A stretch of 64,000 nucleotides of DNA from Muribaculum sp. (lineage in GTDB: Bacteria; Bacteroidota; Bacteroidia; Bacteroidales; Muribaculaceae), in NCBI GenBank assembly GCA_023666965.1, contig JAMPAZ010000001.1:227223-291222 (forward strand), written 5' to 3'. Shown one piece after another: positions 56,163-64,000 of the stretch; position 1 is the first letter of the stretch; each line of letters begins with the position of its first letter. The notes beneath the pieces are model-generated. The model was given only the letters and a program-made list of their open reading frames with translations. It was not told the origin of the DNA and searched no databases. The position numbers were made by a program, and so were the translations under genes.

Positions 56163-57641
56163 ATGAGAATGAAGGTTTCCGGTCTTTTTCGAATATTTAT
56201 TGTAGCAATGTTGCTATCTCCGTTGATTGCTGTCCAAACTTTTAGCCAAGAGCCTCTAAAGGTGTATCTTGGCGAACCCGAGGACGACATTGAGAGCCAA
56301 GAAGAGACAGAAGAGCCGGATGCCACCATCGAATTCTTATATGCCAACCCCTACGACGATTCGGATCCTGAGGACGAAGAGGATGTTTACTATGTTGATT
56401 CGGATGAACTCGAAGACGGCTTCAATCCTTTCGACGACTTAATTGCCGACACACTCGGCATCTCATCGTCATACACATTTCTACCCCCAAGTTCGTTGCC
56501 TCTCGTGGCGTTTCTTCCTACAGTCTACGATTGCCTGCCACATATCGATTCAATCGCATTGGACAACATGGAGCCGTTTATCGAAGGCAATACCAAGGCG
56601 TTTAACTGGTTTCGCGTAGATGAGAACGGCGACCGGGCTTTTCGTGAGTTAAAGACCCGATATATGCTCGACAATATTCCCTCGGTGAAATACAATATCA
56701 ACTCTATGCCCAGACCACCGAAAAAGTACACGGCCTCAGTCGATCCTTCGACAGAAGTCATCACCGTGACCGAGATAGTACCTGTCAAAAAGGATATTGC
56801 CGCAGATGCGCTGATTCAGGAAATAGGACGAAAACATTGGCTTCACACGGCCACCGCGTCGCTCCAATTTTCACAGGCATATATCAGCCCCAACTGGTAT
56901 CAAGGCGGCATAAACAATGTCAACGGAATAGGCACACTCCGATGGAATGTGAAACTGAATCCTAAATTTCACCCCAATGTGATTTTTGAGGCCACGACGC
57001 AGTATAAACTCGCTATGGCGAGCGCGCCTAACGATTCAATACACGCCTATTCCATCAGCGAGGACTTATTTCAGTTCAATGCCACGGCCGGACTTCATGC
57101 CTTCAAACATTGGTATTACTCTATGACCACGATGTTCAAAACTCAATTCTTCAACAATTACAAAAGTAATTCCCGCGATATGAAGGCCGCCTTTATGTCG
57201 CCGGGCGAACTTAACATCGGTGTCGGTATGACATATAACTATACAAGTCCCAAGAAGAAATTCGTCCTTGACGCTTCCATAGCCCCCATATCGTACAACA
57301 TGAAGGCATCGACCAACAGAAAGATAAATGTCACATCATTCGGCATCAAGGAGGGACACCGCACGGTAAGCGAAGTCGGTAGTAACGCAGAGGTGCGCAT
57401 GAAGTGGGAAATAATGTGGAACATAAGCTACACTTCGCGATTCTTCGTCTTCACTGACTATGACTATCTCCAGGCCGACTGGGAGAACACCTTTAACTTC
57501 TCGTTCAACCGCTACCTGTCGACACAACTATACATTCATCCTCGTTTTGATTCGAGCCGATCGAAGATTGACAGTTGGCACAGGTGGCAGCTAAAGGAGA
57601 TTCTAAGCTTCGGACTCCAATATCAATTCAAAACCATTTAA
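56163..57641 (+). CDS. DUF3078 outer-membrane protein
   Basis: The 492-residue protein has a signal peptide (residues 1-29, ending TFSQ). An acidic Asp/Glu-rich region (about 35-95) leads to a C-terminal beta-barrel of the DUF3078 family (about 220-492). The family hallmark is ISPNWYQGGINN, with WNVKLN strands after it. It ends in the strand ILSFGLQYQFKTI. The function of DUF3078 barrels is not known. Confidence 0.8.
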   Translation: MRMKVSGLFRIFIVAMLLSPLIAVQTFSQEPLKVYLGEPEDDIESQEETEEPDATIEFLYANPYDDSDPEDEEDVYYVDSDELEDGFNPFDDLIADTLGISSSYTFLPPSSLPLVAFLPTVYDCLPHIDSIALDNMEPFIEGNTKAFNWFRVDENGDRAFRELKTRYMLDNIPSVKYNINSMPRPPKKYTASVDPSTEVITVTEIVPVKKDIAADALIQEIGRKHWLHTATASLQFSQAYISPNWYQGGINNVNGIGTLRWNVKLNPKFHPNVIFEATTQYKLAMASAPNDSIHAYSISEDLFQFNATAGLHAFKHWYYSMTTMFKTQFFNNYKSNSRDMKAAFMSPGELNIGVGMTYNYTSPKKKFVLDASIAPISYNMKASTNRKINVTSFGIKEGHRTVSEVGSNAEVRMKWEIMWNISYTSRFFVFTDYDYLQADWENTFNFSFNRYLSTQLYIHPRFDSSRSKIDSWHRWQLKEILSFGLQYQFKTI

Positions 57642-57664
57642 AGTCTTTCATTCCTCTCTTCCAC

Positions 57665-58276
57665 ATGAACTCTCTCCGAATCCTCTACCTCATCTTTTTC
57701 CTTGCCGTAATGCCGGAACTCTACGGCAAGAAGCTTGTGGACAAATTGCCTCCGACATCGCCTCGCATAGAGGGCTACGTAGACCAAAATGAAGTGCGTC
57801 AGCGCATGTCACAGATGCCTCTGCACATCATAGAAGGCATTTGGCAATTTCCTTCCGACGGAGCGGTGGTGGCAATCGAGCGCCACACCCCCGGCAACAT
57901 ACTTGCCGACGGAGCTGTGCGCTATAGAATGGTGATTTTGCGCTCACCGGTGCGCTCCATACGTCCTGGAACCGTTATGGGATATGTCGCGGCCACTTCT
58001 AAGCAAGGGGTCTATGCCGCACACGTATACACCTCGGCCGAAGGCAGCGGGCGACTCATTCGCCCCAAAGACTTCACTTTTACGCTTATCGACGACGGAC
58101 ACCTATCGTTCCGTGTGCATTCAGCATCGTTTTATACCAATGTGTGGCGAATGATTCCATACTTGTCGCGCATAAGCTTCCGTGTGAGAAGCGCCGACAA
58201 GCCTAAAGACCTCGACGGATGCACGCGCCTCTATCCCGAACCGCTATCCGGGCCCATCGAGCCCCGATACCTTTAA
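57665..58276 (+). CDS. Exported protein of unknown function
   Basis: I chose the ATG at 57665, which gives MNSLRILYLIFFLAVMPELYG as a signal sequence and a 203-residue product. A longer frame back to 57575 overlaps the DUF3078 gene and lacks a signal. The mature part holds IIEGIWQFPSDGAVVAIERH and a strand-rich core. I recall similar Bacteroidales proteins with no known role. It lies 23 bases after the DUF3078 gene and is probably in its operon. Confidence 0.65.
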   Translation: MNSLRILYLIFFLAVMPELYGKKLVDKLPPTSPRIEGYVDQNEVRQRMSQMPLHIIEGIWQFPSDGAVVAIERHTPGNILADGAVRYRMVILRSPVRSIRPGTVMGYVAATSKQGVYAAHVYTSAEGSGRLIRPKDFTFTLIDDGHLSFRVHSASFYTNVWRMIPYLSRISFRVRSADKPKDLDGCTRLYPEPLSGPIEPRYL

Positions 58277-58325
58277 TCGAATTTGTTCCGACAAATTATA
58301 TTCTCTCCCCTAACACCTCCAAACC

Positions 58326-58841
58326 ATGACTACACGCAACTTCAATGTAACCATCCTTTTAGCCGTCATGCTCCTTATGAATATGGGAGCGACGAATCCA
58401 CCGACGAGAACGACTCGGCGCGATAAGCTTGAACTTCGTATAGACAGCATCAGTGGAAGAGATGACATTCTTGACTTGACAAATGCCATACCGGCAGACA
58501 CTGACAGTCTGATAATTGCGTCTTACGACAAACCGCTTCGCTCATTGCGTGAAACATTCTTTGTCACCAATCACTACGATTCGGATCTTACGTCAGTGAC
58601 CATGGAATTTACGTACAAGGACGACGACGGACTGATGCTGCATTCGCGCACAGTGACGATCGTATGCCGTATTCCACCAGGCGAAACGCGCCAACTCTAC
58701 ACCACGGCATGGGACCGTCAATACACATATTACTACCACGGCACGCGCATCAAGCCTAAATCAAAGGGTGCTATATCTTACTATGTAGACATCTCCCCAA
58801 AGTTCGTCACTTTAATGCACCGAAAAGAGCACTCGAAATAA
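58326..58841 (+). CDS. Small exported protein of unknown function
   Basis: The 171-residue protein has an N-terminal signal or anchor (residues 1-22). The mature domain is beta-rich (about 65-165), with ETFFVTNHYDSDLTSVTMEF and RIPPGETRQLYTTAWDRQ. This looks like an immunoglobulin-like fold of the type used in periplasmic proteins. I do not recognise a family. It is 49 bases after the previous gene. Confidence 0.55.
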   Translation: MTTRNFNVTILLAVMLLMNMGATNPPTRTTRRDKLELRIDSISGRDDILDLTNAIPADTDSLIIASYDKPLRSLRETFFVTNHYDSDLTSVTMEFTYKDDDGLMLHSRTVTIVCRIPPGETRQLYTTAWDRQYTYYYHGTRIKPKSKGAISYYVDISPKFVTLMHRKEHSK

Positions 58842-58879
58842 ACCTCTCCCATACACCGGACATACGTCTTAATGGAAGC

Positions 58880-58994
58880 GCTTCGAAGATGCGCGACCGA
58901 ATTTCTTGCAGTGGTGCATCTCCGAAGCACGAGAGGATGACGAGGTGGCTGTACTACCCCACAAATCGCGACGTAAACGTCACTCATTGTGGGG
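58880..58994. terminator. Paired hairpins between converging operons
   Basis: Bases 58880-58892 pair with 58916-58928 (13 positions, one mismatch). Bases 58957-58964 (CCCCACAA) pair with 58987-58994 (TTGTGGGG), with an inner GACGT/ACGTC stem. They lie between the stop codons of the plus-strand exported protein and the minus-strand xylose transporter and probably end both transcripts. Confidence 0.5.
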
Positions 58995-59061
58995 TTTCAT
59001 ATATCGATGCATCTGCGATGCTCCCAAATCGGCACCTATACGGAGGCTCGGATTCGGATTA

Positions 59062-60546
59062 TCAATCGGCTTTGTCGCGTTTACGCCATAGAGCCGACAT
59101 CTGCTCGAGTGTCTTACCCTTAGTCTCCGGAACGAGTTTATAGACGAATACCGCCGCAACGACACATATTATGCCGTAAAGGGCATAGACGAACATGTGT
59201 CCGAACTTATCGCCCATTTCACCTAACCGCATATTGTACATCGGCACGAAAGTGCTCGACACGAGGAAATTGAATATCCATTGGAATGCAACGGCTATAG
59301 CCATGGCCGCGCCACGAATGGTGTTAGGGAATATCTCGGCAATAAGCACCCAGCAAATCGGACCCCATGAGAACATGAACGAAGCGGAATAGACCATTAT
59401 GCTTACCACCGGGACAATCGGAGGAACATTGACAAGGTTGGACAAGGCTACTCCGAGGGCGCCAAGAGCCATTCCGAGCGAACCGCTTATCAACAAAGGC
59501 TTGCGGCCCCAACGCTCAACCATAAATACGGCGACGAGAGTGAAGGCAATATTGACGATGCCCATTATTACAGTTTGAACCATCGGATTGCCCATGCCCA
59601 TCGAGTCAAATATACGCGGAGCGTAGTAAAGCACGGCATTTATGCCGACGGCCTGCTGGAATACCGACAACATGATACCAACGAAGATGACCATGACACC
59701 GAATGAGAAAAGTCGCTCACTCTTGACTTGAACAGTAGCCTTAATGTCGGCGAGTATGACACGGGCTTTGGCTACACCGTTGATACGCGACAGCACGGCA
59801 AGAGCCTTTTCGTCGCGTCCGGTTAAGGCCAGATATCGTGGCGATTCAGGCACAAAGCAGACAAGGATAGTAAACAATCCGGCCACAATACCCTCGGATC
59901 CAAACATATAGCGCCAGCCTGTGAATATGGTCCATTGATCGGAATGAGGAAGAACTATATACAGATTCTCCGCCGTTTTTTCAATTATAGGGTTAGTGTG
60001 TTCGCCCAAAATCAGAAAGTTTACGAAGTAGACCACCAACTGACCGAAAATTATGGCGAACTGGTTCCATGAGACAAGGGTGCCACGAATCTCTGAAGGA
60101 GCGACTTCGGCAATATACATCGGACAGATGGCCGATGCCAACCCGACACCGATACCTCCGATGATACGGTAAACGTTAAACATCAACATTAATTCGTAGG
60201 AAGGCTTTCCGTACTCAAACAGCAGAAATTCGGGGTAATAGCTTCCCAACGCTGAAACGAAGAAGAATATGCCGGCCACGACAAGCGAACGCTTTCGTCC
60301 TAAGCGTTGAGCACACAGACCTGACAAGGCACTTCCGATTATACAGCCGAGCAGCGCACTTGAAGAGGTGATGCCGTGGATTACATCGGTGTAGACAAAA
60401 TCACCGGCATTAAGGAAAAACGCCTGCAGTCCCTTTTCGGCACCGGAGATTACCGCCGTGTCATAACCGAACAGCAATCCGCCCATAACGGCCACAAGCA
60501 CAATCGAGAAAAGATAAAGCTTACTGCCTTTTTCTTGGTAATTCAT
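59062..60546 (-). CDS. xylE: D-xylose:H+ symporter (XylE-like MFS sugar porter)
   Basis: The 494-residue protein has 12 membrane segments and the sugar-porter marks: GYDTAVISG, RLGRKRS, PESPRYL, ERWGRKPL and the closing PETKGKTLEQ. The first ATG is at 60546; a TTG four codons upstream is less likely. Its place after xylA and xylB points to D-xylose uptake driven by protons. It is separated from xylA by 115 bases that hold a hairpin. Confidence 0.88.
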   Translation of the reverse strand: MNYQEKGSKLYLFSIVLVAVMGGLLFGYDTAVISGAEKGLQAFFLNAGDFVYTDVIHGITSSSALLGCIIGSALSGLCAQRLGRKRSLVVAGIFFFVSALGSYYPEFLLFEYGKPSYELMLMFNVYRIIGGIGVGLASAICPMYIAEVAPSEIRGTLVSWNQFAIIFGQLVVYFVNFLILGEHTNPIIEKTAENLYIVLPHSDQWTIFTGWRYMFGSEGIVAGLFTILVCFVPESPRYLALTGRDEKALAVLSRINGVAKARVILADIKATVQVKSERLFSFGVMVIFVGIMLSVFQQAVGINAVLYYAPRIFDSMGMGNPMVQTVIMGIVNIAFTLVAVFMVERWGRKPLLISGSLGMALGALGVALSNLVNVPPIVPVVSIMVYSASFMFSWGPICWVLIAEIFPNTIRGAAMAIAVAFQWIFNFLVSSTFVPMYNMRLGEMGDKFGHMFVYALYGIICVVAAVFVYKLVPETKGKTLEQMSALWRKRDKAD

Positions 60547-60588
60547 TTCTGATAACAATATGAGTTGATTGGTTAATATTAAAAATTA

Positions 60589-60626
60589 GTCGCGGCAAAA
60601 GCATCATCAGACGCTCTTGCCGCGAC
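60589..60626 (-). terminator. Hairpin between xylA and the xylose transporter
   Basis: GTCGCGGCAA (60589-60598) pairs perfectly with 60617-60626, and on the minus strand the stem is followed by TAATTTTTA. It may end most transcripts after xylA and let some through to the transporter, or protect the xylA message end. Confidence 0.7.
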
Positions 60627-60661
60627 GACTTTATGCAGAAATTAATCCGTTGGCGAATTAA

Positions 60662-61972
60662 TTATGCGTACATGGCAACAATAGCCTCATAGAGTTCCTG
60701 TTTACCGGAAGTCTGCTTAGGTTCGTCCTGGGCCTTGGCGTAAGCCACAACTTGCTCGAGGGTCAACTTGCCGTCTTCAAACGCCTTACCTTCGCCGGCA
60801 TCAAATGAAGCATAACGCTCGGCCAACATCTTTTTATAGGGCGATTCTTCGAGCAAGGTCGCAGCACTTTCGAGAGCGCGCGCCATGGCATCCATACCGG
60901 CGATGTGCGCAATAAAGATGTCTTCGAGGTCGGTCGAATTACGGCGAGTCTTAGCGTCGAAGTTCGTACCGCCGTTTCCGAGACCACCGTTACGAATAAT
61001 CTGCATCATGGCCTGGGTCAGGTCGAAATTGTCGATGGGGAATTGATCGGTATCCCATCCGTTCTGGTAGTCGCCACGGTTAGCGTCGATCGAACCGAGC
61101 ATACCGTTGTCGACAGCCACAGCGAGTTCATGCTCGAAGGTGTGTCCGGCCAGAGTCGCGTGGTTAACTTCGATGTTCACCTTAAAGTCCTTGTCGAGTC
61201 CATGAGCCTTGAGGAACCCAATAACAGTCTCGGTATCAACGTCATATTGATGTTTGGTCGGCTCCATCGGCTTGGGTTCGATGAGGAATGTTCCGGTGAA
61301 TCCCTTAGAACGCGCATAATCGCGTGCGATGGTGAGCATAGTTGCCAAATGCTCTTTTTCGCGTTTCTGGTCAGTGTTAAGCAGACTCATATAGCCCTCA
61401 CGGCCACCCCAGAACACGTAATTTTGTCCGCCGAGAGCGATGGTAGCGTCGATGGCGTTCTTGATCTGAACGGCAGCACGAGCCACTACGTCAAAGTCAG
61501 GATTTGTTGCGGCACCGTTCATATAACGGGCGTTTCCGAATACGTTGGCCGTACCCCAGAGATTCTTGATGCCGGTCTTTGCCATCAAGCCTTTAAGGTA
61601 TTCGGTGATTTCTTTCATACGGGCCTCGTAGCTGTCGATGTCCTCGAGGTCACCGATAAGGTCGGTATCATGGAAGCAGAAATATTCTATTCCAAGCTTC
61701 TGCATGATTTCAAAACCGGCGTCTGCACGCTGCTTTGCCATAGTCATAACATCGGAAGCTTCATTCCACGGGAATTTCTTTGTTCCTACGCCGAACTGAT
61801 CGCCTCCTTCAGCACAAAGAGTATGCCACCAAGCCATTGCAAACTTGAGCCAATCTTTCATGGGCTTTCCGAGGATTACCTTTTCTGCGTCATAATAACG
61901 ATAGGCCAGAGGATTTTTGCTGTCCTTGCCTTCAAACTTGATTTTACCGATTTCGGGAAAGTATTCTTTCAT
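60662..61972 (-). CDS. xylA: Xylose isomerase
   Basis: XylA isomerises D-xylose to D-xylulose. The 436-residue protein has the conserved YFCFHDTD with a catalytic His, [25 protein letters not shown] with metal ligands, and [13 protein letters not shown]. Length and motifs fit the long class II isomerases. It follows xylB after 24 bases. Confidence 0.96.
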   Translation of the reverse strand: MKEYFPEIGKIKFEGKDSKNPLAYRYYDAEKVILGKPMKDWLKFAMAWWHTLCAEGGDQFGVGTKKFPWNEASDVMTMAKQRADAGFEIMQKLGIEYFCFHDTDLIGDLEDIDSYEARMKEITEYLKGLMAKTGIKNLWGTANVFGNARYMNGAATNPDFDVVARAAVQIKNAIDATIALGGQNYVFWGGREGYMSLLNTDQKREKEHLATMLTIARDYARSKGFTGTFLIEPKPMEPTKHQYDVDTETVIGFLKAHGLDKDFKVNIEVNHATLAGHTFEHELAVAVDNGMLGSIDANRGDYQNGWDTDQFPIDNFDLTQAMMQIIRNGGLGNGGTNFDAKTRRNSTDLEDIFIAHIAGMDAMARALESAATLLEESPYKKMLAERYASFDAGEGKAFEDGKLTLEQVVAYAKAQDEPKQTSGKQELYEAIVAMYA

Positions 61973-61996
61973 AATTGTTTGGTTTTGGTAAGTGTA

Positions 61997-63493
61997 TTAG
62001 TTATTCTTGTTTAATTCATTCTGAAGTCTCTCCTTCCAAAGACTATATGCCTCGGCGTATGCCTGCCGGTCGGACTCTTTCGGCTCAATTACTTCGATTC
62101 GGTCGAGAGTGGCAAATGCCTCATTATTATTCTTGTATATTCCGGCACCTATTCCGGCACCCTTAGCGGCACCGACAGAACCGTCGGTGTTGAACAATTC
62201 AATAGTGGCGCCGCTCACACCGGCAAGGGTCTCTCGGAATATCGGACTAAGAAACATATTTGCATGTCCGGCATGAATCTTCTTCACATCCATTCCCATC
62301 TGCTCCATAATCTCGATTCCGTATTGGAAGGAGAATACTATGCCTTCCTGCGCGGCACGCGCGAGATGAGCTTTGCCGTGTTTAATGAAATTAATTCCAT
62401 GTATAGAACTCCCGATTTCGCGGTTTTCGAGCACGCGCTCTGCTCCATTTCCAAACGGCAGTATGCTTACGCCCTCGCTCCCAATAGGGACACCGGCCGC
62501 CAAATCATTCATGGCAGGATATGAGATGCCTTCGGGCGCGACGTTGCGCTTTATCCATGAGTTCAAAATGCCCGTGCCGTTAATGCATAATAGTACTCCA
62601 AGACGAGTCTGCACATCACTATGATTGACGTGGGCAAAAGTGTTCACCCGTGATTTCGGGTCGTAACTAACCTCCCGGTTTACACCATAGACCACTCCGG
62701 ACGTACCGGCAGTAGAAGCTATTTCGCCAGGATTGAACACGTTGAGCGACAACGCATTGTTGGGCTGATCGCCGGCACGGTACGAAACGGGGGTTCCTTC
62801 GGCAAGGCCTAATTCAGAGGCCGCCTTGGCCGTTACGAAGCCTTGAATGGCAAACGTGGGCACTATTTCCGGAATAATGGATAAATCGTACCCCAAATAT
62901 TCCATCAAAAAATCGGCCAATTTATTGTTTTTAAAGTCCCACAGCATGGCTTCCGACAAGCCTGACACCGTAGTGCAAATTCTGTCGGTCAGACGCATGG
63001 CGATATAATCGCCGGGCAACATTATCTTGTCGATCTTTTCGAATAGCTCAGGTTCGTTTTCCTTGACCCAACGAAGCTTGGTAGCAGTAAAGTTTCCGGG
63101 AGAATTTAGCAAATGTCCGAGGCAAACATCCTGTCCCAATTCTCCGAAAGCCCTTTCACCGTACGGGACTCCTCGGGAATCGCACCAAATGATTGCCGGA
63201 CGAAGCACATTACGATCCTTATCGACACATACAAGACCATGCATCTGATATGAAATGCCGATGGCTTTTATCTCCGTTGGATCTGCCTTAGATTCAGTAA
63301 GAACCGCAGCCGTGGCTTCCGACAAGTGCTTCCACCACTGGTCGGGATGCTGTTCGGCCCAACCTTGACGCACCGAAATGATTTCGGCTTCGCTTTTGGG
63401 AAAGAATGCCGAAGAGACACTCTTGCCTGTTTCCGCGTCGACAAGACTTGCTTTGACCGACGAACTTCCTATGTCGTAACCTAATAAATACAT
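61997..63493 (-). CDS. xylB: Xylulokinase
   Basis: XylB phosphorylates D-xylulose to D-xylulose 5-phosphate. The 498-residue FGGY kinase starts with the phosphate loop LLGYDIGSSSVKASLVD. It has ISYQMHGLVCVD, PAIIWCDSR and the later AGTSGVVYG. It lies 24 bases after the Nudix regulator gene and before xylA. Confidence 0.94.
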   Translation of the reverse strand: MYLLGYDIGSSSVKASLVDAETGKSVSSAFFPKSEAEIISVRQGWAEQHPDQWWKHLSEATAAVLTESKADPTEIKAIGISYQMHGLVCVDKDRNVLRPAIIWCDSRGVPYGERAFGELGQDVCLGHLLNSPGNFTATKLRWVKENEPELFEKIDKIMLPGDYIAMRLTDRICTTVSGLSEAMLWDFKNNKLADFLMEYLGYDLSIIPEIVPTFAIQGFVTAKAASELGLAEGTPVSYRAGDQPNNALSLNVFNPGEIASTAGTSGVVYGVNREVSYDPKSRVNTFAHVNHSDVQTRLGVLLCINGTGILNSWIKRNVAPEGISYPAMNDLAAGVPIGSEGVSILPFGNGAERVLENREIGSSIHGINFIKHGKAHLARAAQEGIVFSFQYGIEIMEQMGMDVKKIHAGHANMFLSPIFRETLAGVSGATIELFNTDGSVGAAKGAGIGAGIYKNNNEAFATLDRIEVIEPKESDRQAYAEAYSLWKERLQNELNKNN

Positions 63494-63517
63494 AATTATA
63501 TATTTGAACGTTTTTTC

Positions 63518-64000
63518 CTATCTTCTGCCTCTATTATAAATCTTCCTGTCAAACCGATAGAATCGAGCCGCTCGGTGGGGGACTCCTTGTTCGCGCTCTG
63601 CGAGAGCCACGATATACGGCATGGAGCCGATCTTCTTGTGGAAATTCCGCACGTCGGTCTTTTTGTCAAACACCACTTCAAACAGCGTCCGCAACTGCAG
63701 AGCCGTGAATTTACGCGGAAGGAGGTCAAACAATATTGCCGGCGAGCCGTTGGCCTCTCTACGCACGTAGTCGATGGCCTCCTTCAGAATAAGGTTATGG
63801 TCAAAAGCGAGCTGGCCTACAGCATCCAAGGGTATCCACTCTGCGTTATGCTCCGATAACAAAGTATCATCAGCGCGGTCAATCTTCACCAAAGCCAAGT
63901 ATGCTATCGTGACAATCCGCTCCACATGAGCCTTTTGTGCCCGTTCGAGCCAGCGGACATCCCGCGGATCGCTCGTTCGGTTTCTTGAGCCGAAAGCCTT
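63518..64000 (-). CDS. xylR: Nudix-family xylose regulator, start beyond the window
   Basis: The frame runs open to the window edge, so the N-terminus is missing; 160 codons are visible. The visible part reads FGSRNRTSDPRDVRWLERAQ, then a Nudix C-terminal half and a winged-helix domain (FDLLPRKFTALQLRTLFEVV). It closely resembles the araR product in this window in the same domains. A GTG inside the frame at 63925 is not the true start, since conserved sequence continues upstream. Its place before xylB-xylA suggests control of xylose genes. Confidence 0.75.
   Translation of the reverse strand, partial: KAFGSRNRTSDPRDVRWLERAQKAHVERIVTIAYLALVKIDRADDTLLSEHNAEWIPLDAVGQLAFDHNLILKEAIDYVRREANGSPAILFDLLPRKFTALQLRTLFEVVFDKKTDVRNFHKKIGSMPYIVALAEREQGVPHRAARFYRFDRKIYNRGRR

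Noticed and set aside
60905..62014. 369-codon open frame antisense to xylA
   Set aside because: It lies entirely opposite strongly conserved xylA and xylB sequence and shows no family features.

Overview
The window looks like a chromosomal segment of a gut-type Bacteroidota, order Bacteroidales, probably Muribaculaceae or a near relative; the family is inference. The order rests on several signs. Many promoters fit the Bacteroidota form TAnnTTTG with a TTG-type box about 19 bases upstream. There is a one-protein hybrid two-component regulator, Nudix-family sugar regulators, a PorX/PorW pair, a BspA-type leucine-rich repeat protein, DUF3078 and DUF2807 proteins, and Bacteroides-type araA/araB. 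No tRNA, rRNA, CRISPR array or intact transposase gene was seen.

Layout. 1-5.5 kb: a DUF2807 protein, then hisG-hisD-hisC-hisB behind a His-codon leader peptide and attenuator. 5.5-7.8 kb (minus): a YgjP-like metallopeptidase, NAD kinase and a CBS protein. 7.9-12.2 kb (plus): pdxJ, exbB-exbD-tonB, a short-chain dehydrogenase and a C92-type cysteine peptidase. 12.2-21.8 kb (minus): a gene string running aroA, a 29-residue small ORF, a Cys-motif membrane protein, a metal ABC permease, porW, porX, tsaE and birA, with an EamA transporter beside aroA. 22-25.5 kb (minus): a large BspA-type repeat protein and an orphan 195-residue gene. 26-29.3 kb (plus): an ECF sigma factor operon with a membrane protein, a small secreted protein and two paralogous outer-membrane proteins. 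29.3-30.15 kb: an 800-base gap with a TIR-bounded element, a likely minus-strand RNA and a repeat-rich promoter.

30.1-44.3 kb is a plant-polysaccharide and arabinose region. A hybrid two-component regulator is followed by a secreted GH43_24-GH16 fusion enzyme, which suggests beta-1,3-galactan of arabinogalactan as target. Next come a lipoprotein mutarotase, a sodium/sugar symporter, a Nudix AraR, araD, araA and araB. Two matching 19-base palindromes precede this last operon, one lying on its promoter. 44.4-56 kb is an exopolysaccharide (Wzx/Wzy-type) locus with export, chain-length, flippase, polymerase, glycosyltransferase, pyruvyltransferase and nitroreductase genes. 56.1-58.8 kb holds a DUF3078 outer-membrane protein and two small exported proteins. 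59-64 kb (minus) is a xylose cluster: a Nudix regulator cut by the window end, xylB, xylA and a XylE-type transporter.

The most useful things to check are the paired AraR-like operators, the direct repeats before the hybrid regulator, the two candidate structured RNAs (25.6 kb and 29.7-29.9 kb), the TIR-bounded element, the small ORF overlapping aroA, and the co-occurrence of porW-porX with a repeat protein that carries a T9SS-like C-terminus.
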